This document shows, piece by piece, positions 17,265 through 26,131 of a stretch of DNA of 64,000 nucleotides. Origin of the DNA: Streptomyces sp. NBC_00683 (GTDB taxonomy: Bacteria > Actinomycetota > Actinomycetes > Streptomycetales > Streptomycetaceae); contig NZ_CP109013.1 in assembly GCF_036226745.1 (NCBI RefSeq), forward strand, positions 2,108,001 through 2,172,000, read 5' to 3'. The position numbers and the translations under genes were made by a program. The notes beneath the pieces were generated by a model. That model was given only the letters and a program-made list of their open reading frames with translations. It had not been told where the DNA came from and did not search any database. Each line of letters starts with the position of its first letter. Positions within the stretch are counted from its first letter, which is position 1.

Positions 17265-18521
17265 TCAGCGCGCGGACGTCGCGGTGGCGTCCGCGGTTCG
17301 CGGGTGTTCGGTGTCGGTGGTGTGGTGGGCGACGATCCGGGAGGGGCCGGTGGTGCCGCGCAGTGCAAGGGCGATCAGGGGCAGCAGGGTGAGCGCGGCG
17401 AAGACCGCGCCGACCAGGGCCGGGCCGGTCAGGCCGAGCGAGGAGTCCAGCGCGTGGCCCGCTGCGAGGGAGCCGACGGCGATGCCGGTGTTGTAGCCGG
17501 AGGTGGTCAGTGCAGAGGCGAGGGTGGGGGCGTCGCCTGCGAAGCGGACGGCGAGGGAGGTGACGACCGGGTTGACGGTGAACCCGGCCAGCGCCATACC
17601 GAACACCAGGACCACAGCGGCCACCGGGCTGTCGGAGGCGGGGATCAGGGCCAGCAGGATGAGGGAGGTCGCCGCCGACGCGGTGATCGTCGTAACCATC
17701 GGGCGGTGGTCCCCGAGACGGCCACCGATCGCGGTGCCGCCCAGCGCACCGATCCCGAAGGCGATCAGCACCAGCGGCACGGCACCGGCCGGGATGCCCG
17801 CCCGGTCGGTCAGCAGCGGCGTGATGTACGTGTACGTCGCCAGAACCCCGCCCATGATCAGCACGGCCGCGCCGAGCGCCAGCCACAGCCGCCCCTGGCG
17901 AAGGGTCCGGACCTCGGCGCGCACCGAGACCTCGGCCCGCTGCTCGGTGCGGGGGATGAACCGGCCGACGAACGCGGCGGCCAGCACGGCGAGGGCGGCG
18001 AGCGCCCAGAACGGGCCGCGCCAGCCGGTGTAGTGGCCGACGAACGAGCCGATCGGCACACCGATCACGTTGGCCAGGGTGAGGCCGCCCATCATGACGC
18101 CGACCGCCCGCGTGGACCGCGCCGGGCCCGCTGCGGTGGTGGCGATCACGAAGCCGACGGCCCAGAACGCGCCGGTGGCCAGAGCGGTCACCACCCGGGC
18201 GCTCAGCACCACGGTGAAGGAGGTGCTCAAGGCCGCGATCGCGTGCCCGAGGGCGAAGACGGCAAGGGCGCCGATGAGGGTGTGACGCTGAGACAGGCGC
18301 AGGGTGGCCATGGCCATCGTGGGCCCGCCAACGATCATCCCGACGGCGAACGCGGTGATCAGGAGACCGGCGTGGGAAACGCTGACGTTCAGGTCGGCGG
18401 CCATCTCGGGCAGCAGTCCGGCGATGACGAACTCGGTGGTGCCCATCAGGAAAGTGCCGGCGGCGAGCACCCAGACGACGAAGGGCAGCTTGCCGGGGGC
18501 GGACCCGGTGGCGGAGGGCAT
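17265..18521 (-). CDS. MFS efflux transporter (AraJ/CmlR type)
   Basis: A 418-aa 12-span transporter of the DHA1 drug/sugar efflux family. Typical segments are G-T-T-E-F-V-I-A-G-L-L-P near the N-terminus, R-V-V-T-A-L-A-T-G-A-F-W-A in span 4 and V-I-G-V-P-I-G-S-F-V-G. It is the fifth gene of the operon, 37 bp from the SDR, and may remove a toxic substrate or product of the oxidoreductases. Confidence 0.9.
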   Translation of the reverse strand: MPSATGSAPGKLPFVVWVLAAGTFLMGTTEFVIAGLLPEMAADLNVSVSHAGLLITAFAVGMIVGGPTMAMATLRLSQRHTLIGALAVFALGHAIAALSTSFTVVLSARVVTALATGAFWAVGFVIATTAAGPARSTRAVGVMMGGLTLANVIGVPIGSFVGHYTGWRGPFWALAALAVLAAAFVGRFIPRTEQRAEVSVRAEVRTLRQGRLWLALGAAVLIMGGVLATYTYITPLLTDRAGIPAGAVPLVLIAFGIGALGGTAIGGRLGDHRPMVTTITASAATSLILLALIPASDSPVAAVVLVFGMALAGFTVNPVVTSLAVRFAGDAPTLASALTTSGYNTGIAVGSLAAGHALDSSLGLTGPALVGAVFAALTLLPLIALALRGTTGPSRIVAHHTTDTEHPRTADATATSAR

Positions 18522-18568
18522 GTGAAAACTTCTTCCCGTACGAGGAGGGGTGGGGCTGGTGGGCGGGG

Positions 18569-19114
18569 TCAGGAGGCGGCCTCGATGGTGATCCGGTCGG
18601 CCCCGGACAGCTGGTCGGCGTCGGCGTTGATGTGACCGAGGACCAGTAGATCGGAGGAGGCGGAGGGGCCGTCCTTGTAGAAGATGGCGAGGTTGCCCCA
18701 GGGGGCGTAGTAGGTGAGGTCTCCGGTCTTCGGCGCCTGCGGTACGGGCGCGTTCTCGGTGGTCAGTTTCCTGGGCGGGTCGGCGATCCGCTCGGTCCCG
18801 TGGAAGTCCTTCAGGTCCAGGGTGAGCGGGAGGAGGGAGGCCAGGTCGCGGGCGGCGGGGCTGTCGTTCAGGGTCGCCTCGACCTCTTGGCCGTCGATGG
18901 TGACGCGGATGTCCATCGGAGTGCTCCTGTCTGATCCGGACGGGCTCGCGGACGCCGAGGTCGGCGGCTCCCCGGACGCCGGGGCGGACGACGAGACGGA
19001 GGTGGTGGAGGGAGGCTGCTCGGCGGACGAGTCGTCGGAGCAGGCGGTCGCAGCCAGCAGCAGCACGCCGGTGGCGGCGGTGGCAGTCAGGGCCCGGCGA
19101 AAGGTGAAGGTCAT
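18569..19114 (-). CDS. cyclophilin-like fold lipoprotein
   Basis: A 181-aa exported protein. The signal ends in the lipobox A-A-T-A-C at about residue 25, followed by a Ser/Pro/Thr-rich linker to about 65. The remaining about 115 residues match the cyclophilin-like domain found in bacterial small proteins: I-R-V-T-I-D-G-Q-E-V-E-A-T-L-N-D-S, then D-L-T-Y-Y-A-P-W-G-N-L-A-I-F-Y. These lack peptidyl-prolyl isomerase residues and their role is not established. The start overlaps the SDR stop (ATGA). Such proteins often sit beside oxidoreductase genes, as here. Confidence 0.8.
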   Translation of the reverse strand: MTFTFRRALTATAATGVLLLAATACSDDSSAEQPPSTTSVSSSAPASGEPPTSASASPSGSDRSTPMDIRVTIDGQEVEATLNDSPAARDLASLLPLTLDLKDFHGTERIADPPRKLTTENAPVPQAPKTGDLTYYAPWGNLAIFYKDGPSASSDLLVLGHINADADQLSGADRITIEAAS

Positions 19115-19794
19115 GGGGTGCCGTCCTGCGGGTCGGGCATGGGCTCGGCGTAGTGGCGGAAGCCCTTGCGGTCGTTGTGCAGGCCGTACAACAGGTCAGC
19201 GAGGGCCTCGGGGCTGGAGGTCGCGGAGCCGGGGCTGATCGCCCCGGGCACGATGAGCTGTGTGACGTGGATGCTCTCGGGGGCGAGGGTGGTGTGGAGC
19301 ATCTGCGCGTACGCGCTCTCGGCTGCGAACGCGATCGAGGTCCCGGCCACGCTGGCCTTCGGGCGTACCGCGCTGCCGCCGTTGACGAACAGCAGCGTGC
19401 CCCGCCCGAGCTCCCGCATCCCGGGCAGAACGGTGTTCACGCAGGTGAGTGGCCCCTTGACGGAGAAGGCCAGCGGGTCGTCCAGGTCGGCCGCGGTGGT
19501 GTCCAGGACCGGCTTCATGAAGTCGCTGCGGGGTACCGGGCTGAACTGGAGGATCTCGACGGGCCCCAGTGTGTCCGCGGCCTCTTGCAGGGCTGCGGTG
19601 AGGGAGGCGGGGTCCAGGACGTCGGCGGTGAAGCCGCGGGCGTGGATGTTGTCCCTGGCCAGTTCAGCTGCCAGGTTGTCCTGGTGCTGGGCGCTGCGCG
19701 AGAGGAGGGCGACGCGGTGGCCCGCTTGGCCGAAGCGACGGGCGGCAGCCAGCCCCAGACCGGGGCCGGCACCAACAAGAGCGAAGGTGGTCAC
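19111..19794 (-). CDS. SDR-family oxidoreductase (atypical)
   Basis: A 227-aa Rossmann-fold SDR. The glycine motif is G-A-G-P-G-L-G. The classical Y-x-x-x-K is not obvious; the region reads A-F-A-A-E-S-A-Y-A-Q-M-L, so catalysis may differ or be lost. The GTG at 19794 is favoured by GAGGAGA a few bases upstream; a longer version would add about 14 unlikely residues. It overlaps the lipoprotein start by 4 bp and is the third gene of the operon. Confidence 0.8.
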   Translation of the reverse strand: MTTFALVGAGPGLGLAAARRFGQAGHRVALLSRSAQHQDNLAAELARDNIHARGFTADVLDPASLTAALQEAADTLGPVEILQFSPVPRSDFMKPVLDTTAADLDDPLAFSVKGPLTCVNTVLPGMRELGRGTLLFVNGGSAVRPKASVAGTSIAFAAESAYAQMLHTTLAPESIHVTQLIVPGAISPGSATSSPEALADLLYGLHNDRKGFRHYAEPMPDPQDGTP

Positions 19795-19866
19795 GGGAGT
19801 TCTCCTCAACGACGTGGGTGGGGGTGGCCGCATCAAGGCCGGGGAAAGAGTGGTGTGCGCCGGGGT

Positions 19867-20277
19867 TCAGCCGGTGGCCGGGGTGGCGGTGTATTCCTCG
19901 TCGGTGACGGGGTTCAGCCAGTGCACGATGTCGTGGGTGTCGTCGCCCTCATTGATGGCCAGGTGGACCATGAGCCGATTCGGGGCGGCGCCGTGCCAGT
20001 GCTCCTCGTCGGCTTCGAACAGGACGCGGTCACCGGGCCGGATGACTTCCACCGGGCCACCGCGGCGCTGGCACAGGCCGACGCCTTCGGTGACGAAGAC
20101 GGTCTGGCCCAAGGGGTGGCGGTGCCAGTGGGTGCGGGCGCCGGGCATGAAGTGAACCAGGGACGCGGTGACCCGGGACGGGGCGGGCGCGGCGGCGACG
20201 GGGTCGATGTAGACGTCGCCCGTGAACCAGTCTGCCGGGCCCTTGACGGTGTCGATCGAGCTGCGGGTGATCTGCAC
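19867..20277 (-). CDS. cupin-domain protein
   Basis: A 136-aa single cupin of the YhfK/ChrR-like small type. Metal-ligand motif 1 is visible as H-W-H-R-H-P-L-G-Q-T and motif 2 as P-G-D...E-H-W-H-G. The family binds a metal and may act as isomerase, dioxygenase or sensor. GTG start with AAGGAG upstream. It lies 24 bp after the alcohol dehydrogenase gene and shares its operon. Confidence 0.88.
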   Translation of the reverse strand: MQITRSSIDTVKGPADWFTGDVYIDPVAAAPAPSRVTASLVHFMPGARTHWHRHPLGQTVFVTEGVGLCQRRGGPVEVIRPGDRVLFEADEEHWHGAAPNRLMVHLAINEGDDTHDIVHWLNPVTDEEYTATPATG

Positions 20278-20301
20278 GGTTGCTCCTTGTGCGGTAGGGG
20301 G

Positions 20302-21318
20302 TCAGGGCTTGAGGAGGGTTTTGATCGCACGGCGCTCGTCCATTGCCTTGTAGCCCTCGGCGACCTGCTCCAGGGGCAGGGTGAGGTCGAAGACCTTGCC
20401 CGGGTCAATCCGGCCCTGAAGGACGCGGTCGATCAGGTCGGGGAGGTAGCGGCGTACGGGGGCGGGGCCGCCGCGCAGGCCGACGTGGGAGAAGAACAGT
20501 TCCTGCCCGTCGACAGCGACCTCATGGGGGACGCCGACGAAGCCGACGTTGCCGCCGGGCCGGGCGGAGTGCAGGGCCTGGCTCATGGCCTGAGCGGTGC
20601 CGACGCACTCCAGGACCGAGTCGGCACCGATCCCGCCGGTCAGCTCCTTGATCCGGGCGACACCTTCCTCACCGCGCTCGGTGACGATGTCGGTGGCGCC
20701 GAACTCGCGCGCCAGCTTCTGGCGGGAGGCGTGCCGTGACATGGCGATGATGCGCTCCGCGCCCAGCTCCTTGGCCGCGATCACGCCGCACAGGCCGACC
20801 GCGCCGTCGCCGACGACCACGGCGGTCGAGCCGGGCCTCACCTCGGCGGCGTCCGCGGCCCACCAGCCGGTGCCCATGACGTCGGACACGGCAAGCAGAC
20901 CGGGCCACAGATCCTCGCCCGGCACGTCCTCGGTGGCGACCAGGGTGCCCTGGGCGTTGGGAATGCGGACATACTCGGCCTGGCAGGTGGACATGAACTC
21001 GCGATTCAGGCAGTTCGACTGGAAGCCGTTGCGACAGTTCGCGCAGGTGTTGTCCGAGGTGGCGAACGAGCCGACGACGAACTGGCCCGGCTTCACCGAG
21101 GTGACCGCGGATCCGACCTCCTCGACGAAGCCGATGTACTCGTGGCCCATGGGATGTGCGTGCTCCGTCGGCTCCGCACCGCGATAGGGCCATAGGTCGG
21201 AACCGCACACGCAGGTCACGGCCGTCCGGATGACGGCGTCGGTCGGCTTGAGGATCTTGGCGTTGTCCACGGTCTCGAACCGGATGTCACCGGGGGCGTG
21301 GATCACTGCTCCGCGCAT
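20302..21318 (-). CDS. zinc-dependent alcohol dehydrogenase
   Basis: A 338-aa medium-chain dehydrogenase. Catalytic zinc ligands are indicated by C-G-S-D and G-H-E-Y-I-G; four structural-zinc cysteines lie in T-C-A-N-C-R-N-G-F-Q-S-N-C-L...; the cofactor loop is V-V-G-D-G-A-V-G. The ATG at 21318 begins the family N-terminus (M-R-G-A-V-I-H) and a GGAG lies upstream; the open frame above it is not protein-like. It is the first gene of the operon, divergent from the MmyB-type regulator across a 260-bp region with a palindrome. Confidence 0.92.
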   Translation of the reverse strand: MRGAVIHAPGDIRFETVDNAKILKPTDAVIRTAVTCVCGSDLWPYRGAEPTEHAHPMGHEYIGFVEEVGSAVTSVKPGQFVVGSFATSDNTCANCRNGFQSNCLNREFMSTCQAEYVRIPNAQGTLVATEDVPGEDLWPGLLAVSDVMGTGWWAADAAEVRPGSTAVVVGDGAVGLCGVIAAKELGAERIIAMSRHASRQKLAREFGATDIVTERGEEGVARIKELTGGIGADSVLECVGTAQAMSQALHSARPGGNVGFVGVPHEVAVDGQELFFSHVGLRGGPAPVRRYLPDLIDRVLQGRIDPGKVFDLTLPLEQVAEGYKAMDERRAIKTLLKP

Positions 21319-21523
21319 GAGGAAGGCTCCTTGCCTGTTGAAGCCTGCCGACGCCAGGGGGGTTCCGGCAGGCCACCGAATGGGTGAGCCCCGGCGCAGA
21401 CAGCGATTCCGCCGCCTGCGGGCCCCGAGGCCCGGCGCCCGGCCTGCCCGCTGTGACGGGCGGACGGCGAGCGCCACGTCAACCAGGTAACCCGCATCCC
21501 GCGCGGACAGCGAGTCACTGACG

Positions 21524-21550
21524 AGGGGTGTACCAGCAGTACATCCCTCC
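21524..21550. promoter_or_regulatory. candidate operator in divergent promoter region
   Basis: An inverted repeat with 11-bp arms (GAGGGGTGTAC and GTACATCCCTC, one mismatch) and a 5-bp spacer. It lies 30 bp upstream of the MmyB-type regulator ATG and about 205 bp from the dehydrogenase start. Autoregulation and control of the divergent operon by that regulator is inferred. Confidence 0.6.
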
Positions 21551-21579
21551 CATCCCGGGCAGGCCGTACCGTCGAAGGT

Positions 21580-22476
21580 ATGGACAACCGCGAGGAGGTC
21601 CGCGAGTTCCTCACCTCGCGGCGAGCCAAGATCACCCCCGAGCAGGCCGGACTGCCGGCAGGCCCCCGACGCCGGGTTCCCGGCCTTCGCAGAAGCGAGG
21701 TCGCTGCCCTGGCCGACATGAGCGTCGAGTACTACGCCAAGCTCGAACGCGGCAACCTCGCCGGCGTCTCACCGTCCGTCCTGGAAGCTCTCGCCCGGGC
21801 CCTTCAGCTCGATGACGCCGAACGCGCCCACCTGCTGAACCTGGCCCAGGCCGCCGACGGATCGGACGTCCTCAACCGCCCCCGCCGACGGCGTACGAAG
21901 GACCAGTGGCGGCCGCACCGCAGCCTGCAATGGACCTTGGACGCCATCACCGCAGGTCCTGCGTTCGTCCGCAACGGCCGCATGGGCATCCTGGCCGCCA
22001 ACCCGCTCGCCCGCGCCTTCTACGCCGACGTCTACGCCGCCCCCGGCAACCAGGCGAACCTGGCCCGCTTCAACTTCCTCGACCCCGCCTCGCGCCGCTT
22101 CTACCCCGACTGGGACCTCTTCGCTGACGTCGCCGTGGCCATCCTGCGCACCGAAGCCGGGCGAAATCCGCACGACAAGGACCTGCACGACCTCGTCGGC
22201 GAGCTGTCCACCCGCAGCGAGGAATTCCGCACCCGCTGGGGCGCCCACAACGTCCGTCACCACGGCACCGGCACCAAACGCTTCCACCACCCGGCCGTCG
22301 GAGGGCTCACCCTCGCCTTCGAGGGCCTGGAAATGGCCGCCGAACCCGGCCTCACCCTCACCATCTACACCGCCGAACCCGGCTCGCCCTCCGAAGAAGG
22401 ACTGCGCCTGCTCGCCTCCTGGGCTGCCACCCAGAACAGCGACAGCCCCTCCACCACAAAGAACGCGGGCCGGTAG
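21580..22476 (+). CDS. MmyB-type XRE-family transcriptional regulator
   Basis: A 298-aa regulator. Residues about 1-90 carry the helix-turn-helix (R-R-V-P-G-L-R-R-S-E-V-A-A-L-A, then Y-Y-A-K-L-E-R-G-N). The C-terminal half is the MmyB-like ligand-binding PAS-type domain, with D-A-I-T-A-G-P-A-F-V-R-N-G and F-H-H-P-A-V-G-G-L-T-L. In Streptomyces such regulators commonly stand divergent from SDR/alcohol dehydrogenase operons and control them, as the arrangement here suggests. Confidence 0.9.
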   Translation: MDNREEVREFLTSRRAKITPEQAGLPAGPRRRVPGLRRSEVAALADMSVEYYAKLERGNLAGVSPSVLEALARALQLDDAERAHLLNLAQAADGSDVLNRPRRRRTKDQWRPHRSLQWTLDAITAGPAFVRNGRMGILAANPLARAFYADVYAAPGNQANLARFNFLDPASRRFYPDWDLFADVAVAILRTEAGRNPHDKDLHDLVGELSTRSEEFRTRWGAHNVRHHGTGTKRFHHPAVGGLTLAFEGLEMAAEPGLTLTIYTAEPGSPSEEGLRLLASWAATQNSDSPSTTKNAGR

Positions 22477-22609
22477 CGACACCACACCGGGCAGCTGGGC
22501 CACAAAGAATCATGGTGGTCACCTCTCATGGTGCTCGGCGCGGATCTGGTCGACGACGAGCGTCACTTTGCGGTCCTCTAGTGGCGGTGTTCATGGGAGG
22601 TGCCCAGCT

Positions 22610-23047
22610 TCATTCGGGCACTCGTCTGGTTTCTCGCGGGCCCGGAAGCCGGGTGACCTGCTGAGCCGCTGCGAGTTCTTCGCGGGCCTGCTCCAGCTCC
22701 AGGGACAGCTCGGTGGCGGCACGTACCAGGGCGCGAACCCGTTCGCGCTCCGCTGCGAGATCCGTCTTGATCTTCGCCAGGGCCTCGCGCAGCGCGGTGT
22801 TCTCGTCGGCCATGTCCTGGACGACCTGCGGGGTGAAATTCTGCGCCTTGGCCCGTGCCCGGAACTCATCCACAAGCTCTTTGTGATCGCCGTAGACGAC
22901 GTCGCGCCGTAGCCCACACTCGGCGATCAACTCGGTCCCCGTGAGCTTTCCGACGGGCGAGCGTAGGGGTGTCCCAGCCAGAAGGCGTTCTGCGGCGGCG
23001 CGTATTTCCTGACGCTCGGCTTCCCGGTCTCGGTTCTTCCGCGTCAT
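22610..23047 (-). CDS. recombinase-associated accessory protein (DUF6262/TnpC-like)
   Basis: A 145-aa protein: an N-terminal basic helical part (about 1-65, with G-T-P-L-R-S-P-V-G-K-L-T-G), then a coiled coil rich in Glu, Arg and Ala (about 75-130). It resembles the small third protein of Tn554-like elements, which travels with tyrosine recombinases and assists transposition. The start overlaps the stop of the recombinase remnant (ATGA), the usual coupling in these elements. It looks intact while its recombinase is deleted. Confidence 0.65.
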   Translation of the reverse strand: MTRKNRDREAERQEIRAAAERLLAGTPLRSPVGKLTGTELIAECGLRRDVVYGDHKELVDEFRARAKAQNFTPQVVQDMADENTALREALAKIKTDLAAERERVRALVRAATELSLELEQAREELAAAQQVTRLPGPRETRRVPE

Positions 23048-23702
23048 GCGACCCGACCGCCTTCCATGTGCGTAACTTCCGGACGTGACGCCTCGTGCCG
23101 CTCGATCACCGCGCAGATCTGCGCCGCTTGTGCGGAAGCTCGGTCCCGACGCGGACGTGGAGTCATTGGGTCACGAGCCTCGGTTTCCAGGACGAGCAGT
23201 CGCATGCGGTGATCGGCGATGTCCCGGTCGGTGTAGGCGAGGGTTGCGCAGGTGCTGTGACACAGCGATTCGTCGGGCCCATCATCGGCGGGAAGGCCGA
23301 GCAGCAGCTTCTCCTTGCGGCACTCGGCGGTTTCGGCACGATGGACGCAGGTCATGGCTTCGCCGTGATGAATGTCGGTGTCGCTCTGTTCGAGGAGCCG
23401 TTTGACGCTGGCCTGCGCGCGTACGGTGCGGCCGAGGAAGGTGGCTGCGCCGGCGGTGCGGCGACGGTACCGACCCCCTGTCCAGAACGGCCGCCGGAGT
23501 TCGATGCCAGGGCGACCCCGGACACCGGGTTCTGGACCCCGTACTTCCCGAACGCCCAGGTGTAGAAGGTGTTCAGAGCGGCACGGTCCCTGTCGAAGCT
23601 GGCTGCCTTGATCCGGTCGTCATTACGTACATCGGTCAGGCGCCAGTCCTTGAACGCCTCCACGTCCCGGGCCGTGGCCTCCCGCCAGCCCTTTCCGAAC
23701 AC
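23044..23702 (-). pseudogene. tyrosine recombinase remnant with internal deletion
   Basis: Two pieces of a TnpB-like tyrosine recombinase read on the minus strand. Piece 1 (23702 down to about 23520) is an N-terminal core-binding segment (D-V-E-A-F-K-D-W-R, A-L-N-T-F-Y-T-W-A, Q-N-P-V-S-G). It then shifts frame into R-R-P-F-W-T-G-G-R-Y-R-R-R. Piece 2 (about 23490-23044) is a C-terminal Cys-rich tail (T-C-V-H-R...A-E-C, L-C-H-S-T-C, A-Y-T-D-R-D-I-A-D). The catalytic domain with R...H-x-x-R...Y is missing altogether. The element cannot move by itself. Confidence 0.7.
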
Positions 23703-23704
23703 CT

Positions 23705-24913
23705 GTAGACAACCCGGGCCACACGGCTCAGCTCGATTACCCTCCGAACGCCAACAAGCCGGACAACGACCCGATCGCCGGCTTCATGGAGGCGCTGGGA
23801 CACAACCCCGAGGCATCCCTCGGCTTCTTCAACGGCTCGTCCGGCCAAGGCGCCAAGGATGATCTGGACACCGTGAGCAACTGGGATTACCTGGTCGACA
23901 AGGACGGTAAGGACGCCCGCACCTGGCCGCTCGACGGCGACGGCAAGACGACCGGCTACACGAACCTCGGGCACGCCCTGGAGTCGGCGACCCTCGGGCG
24001 CCCGTACGACGCCTCGCCTCCATCGATCCCTGAGCTGGGCTCCGAGGCACAGAACGCGGCTCGCGACGAGCGGACCGAACTCATGGAGAAGGTGGTCGAC
24101 CACTACAAGACCGCCGACACGATCGAGAAGCAGGACGGAATCCGCGAAAGTCTGGCCACCATGGCGGCAGGGCACATCGACAGCTTGAACTACACCATGG
24201 ACAACACGGGCGGTAGTGGCGATCTTGTGGACCGGGACGGGTTGTTCGGGAAGGACGCCCATCGTCTGCGCGATTTCGGTGAGACGAGCAGCATGCAGTT
24301 CATGCGGGCCCTGGGAGCCGACGAGGAATCGCACGCGACTCTCTCCGTGGCCCAACAGGTCTATGGGGCGAGCCTCATGACGGCCCAGGGCAACGACACC
24401 GACTCCGCTGTCGCGGCCGGCCTGCACAGTGCCAAGATGCACGGCATGCTGGACGAGTCGCGGATCGAGGCCATAGGCAAGGAATTCGGGGACGAAAAGA
24501 CAGCACGTAACCTGAAGTTGGAGCAACAGGGCGCTTGGCGTGACTTCGCCGCCGAGGCCACGATCGGCGCTGCGGTGGGCGTCACGACGGCGGCGATAGT
24601 TCCTGCTGGAGCGGTAGCCGTGGTCGCCGTTCCTCTGGCCATCGAGACCGTCGGCGGCGCCGCAACCACGCAATTCGGCAACGAAACCATGCAGTGGCTC
24701 AAGGACCACGAGTTCGAGAACCATGACGAAGCGGCCCAGGGCATCGACAAGGCCAAGGCTGAGGGGCGGCAGAACGCGATGGGGCCCCTCCTCAACTACG
24801 TGGAGGCACACAATATGGAGAGCGGCGAGGTCCGCGAGCTGAGGGACAAAGCCGCTGAAGCGTACGACACGGGCGGAAAGCTCAGCGACACCGACGACGC
24901 CCGGGGCTGGTGA
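23705..24913 (+). pseudogene. 5'-truncated large helical protein
   Basis: The frame is open to the recombinase-remnant edge at about 23705 and continues to 24913. No start with a ribosome site is seen, and family-like sequence (A-Q-L-D-Y-P-P-N-A-N) already runs before the first ATG at 23786. So the N-terminal part has been lost. What remains is about 400 residues, mostly helical, with M-E-A-L-G-H-N-P-E-A-S-L-G-F-F and one hydrophobic stretch (A-I-V-P-A-G-A-V-A-V-V) near residue 285 from ATG 23786. It recalls large Streptomyces proteins linked to WXG/ESX export, but the assignment is weak. The lipoprotein gene follows 3 bp later. Confidence 0.55.
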
Positions 24914-24916
24914 CGT

Positions 24917-25621
24917 ATGAGGACACTTACACCTGCCCGCCTCCTCCTGATGTGCTCCTTGGCTCTCGGAGTGAGCGCCTGCTCGGAAACGACGGGTGAA
25001 ACAGATGCGGATGCGGCGGCCGCGCAGCGCAGAGGATGCCAGACACTGTTCGGCGCGTCCGGACTGAAACAGATAGACCGTGGGGTCGAAGGATCCGAAG
25101 AGCTGCGTTTCAGGAGCCCGGCCTCTTTGGCCGACGCCCGAACCAGCCACCATGATCAAGTCAGAAGGTGGACTCCTGAGAGGGAGCCAACACCGTACGC
25201 CGAGTCGAACATGTGCATGATCCGAACCGACATCTCCACGGGGATGCGGATCGGTCTCACCTACAAACCTTCCCCCTTCCCTTTCGATACTGCTTTCGAC
25301 AAAGAATCCGAGACAGGAATCGTCCTGAAGCCTCGTCTGACGCAGATCAACTCGGACGTGAAACTCGTTTACGGGGCCGATGAATACAGGGAAGCCAGGT
25401 ACCAGGTCTACGTGCAGTGCAGAATCCCGGGCACCCCGTCAGGGCAGGAGCGCGAAGTTCCACTGGCGGGCGAACTGACCGACACACTCACCGCCGGCGT
25501 GAACGTTCGAGATCACCTCACGCTCCTCCTCCACTCAGCCCGCGTCATGGCGAACACGCTCGACTGCCAGAACAAGCCCGTCGTGCCCCCTGCCCTGCCC
25601 GCCTCGATCACAATTTCCTGA
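24917..25621 (+). CDS. hypothetical lipoprotein
   Basis: A 234-aa exported lipoprotein of unknown function. The signal has a short hydrophobic core and lipobox G-V-S-A-C at about residue 22. The mature part has further Cys at G-C-Q, M-C-M-I, Q-C-R-I and D-C-Q, which could form two disulphides. It starts 3 bp after the truncated gene's stop, so the two were likely one operon before the 5' end of that gene was lost. The N-terminal layout suggests an outside partner of the upstream protein. Confidence 0.7.
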   Translation: MRTLTPARLLLMCSLALGVSACSETTGETDADAAAAQRRGCQTLFGASGLKQIDRGVEGSEELRFRSPASLADARTSHHDQVRRWTPEREPTPYAESNMCMIRTDISTGMRIGLTYKPSPFPFDTAFDKESETGIVLKPRLTQINSDVKLVYGADEYREARYQVYVQCRIPGTPSGQEREVPLAGELTDTLTAGVNVRDHLTLLLHSARVMANTLDCQNKPVVPPALPASITIS

Positions 25622-25738
25622 GCCGGCCCAATCCGAACCGGGCCGGCCACCCCGAATCACGACCTGTCACGGCGGCCGGGGCTGCCGGCCACCGGTGGCT
25701 CGGGCCGCGGCGTGAGTACGACGCGGAGCATCGGCATT

Positions 25739-25879
25739 CCTGGGACTTCTCTGGGACTTTCGGCTGTAAATGCGGGGACGAGCGTGAAAGAAACGAAAGA
25801 CCATTGCTGCTGGTCAGAGCCCTCAAGCCGCCCATCGCTGCGGGCCACGAAGCCGCCAGATCCCTTCCGCGACATCTGA
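25739..25879 (+). repeat. dispersed imperfect repeat, copy B
   Basis: Aligns gap-free over 141 bp with 9652-9792 in the same orientation. Begins with two TGGGACTT-type units and ends in CGCGACATCTGA. A strong hairpin follows about 40 bp later, which is the same arrangement as at copy A. Confidence 0.65.
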
Positions 25880-25920
25880 GAACCGTCAGGACGGGAACCG
25901 TCGCACCCCCGCGATGAACG

Positions 25921-25950
25921 AAGGGCCCCACCGTTCGCGGTGGGGCCCTT
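25921..25950. terminator. hairpin with TTCG tetraloop
   Basis: A perfect 13-bp stem (25921-25933 with 25938-25950) closed by C-TTCG-G, an unusually stable RNA tetraloop. It lies downstream of the lipoprotein gene and repeat copy B, 180 bp before the next gene. Confidence 0.75.
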
Positions 25951-26131
25951 GGGCGTTCGCCCTCTCGGCCCGCGCGGCCGCGTAGGTGTCGGAATCGCCG
26001 CGACGGACCGGTCGCCCCGGGCCGACCGAGGGCGTACGGCGACGGGGAGCTCTGCCTGACATGCGCCTTTCGTACGCACATGCGAATCTGGAAGTGCCCC
26101 ATCGTTCAGGACGATGGCAGGAGGCACGATC

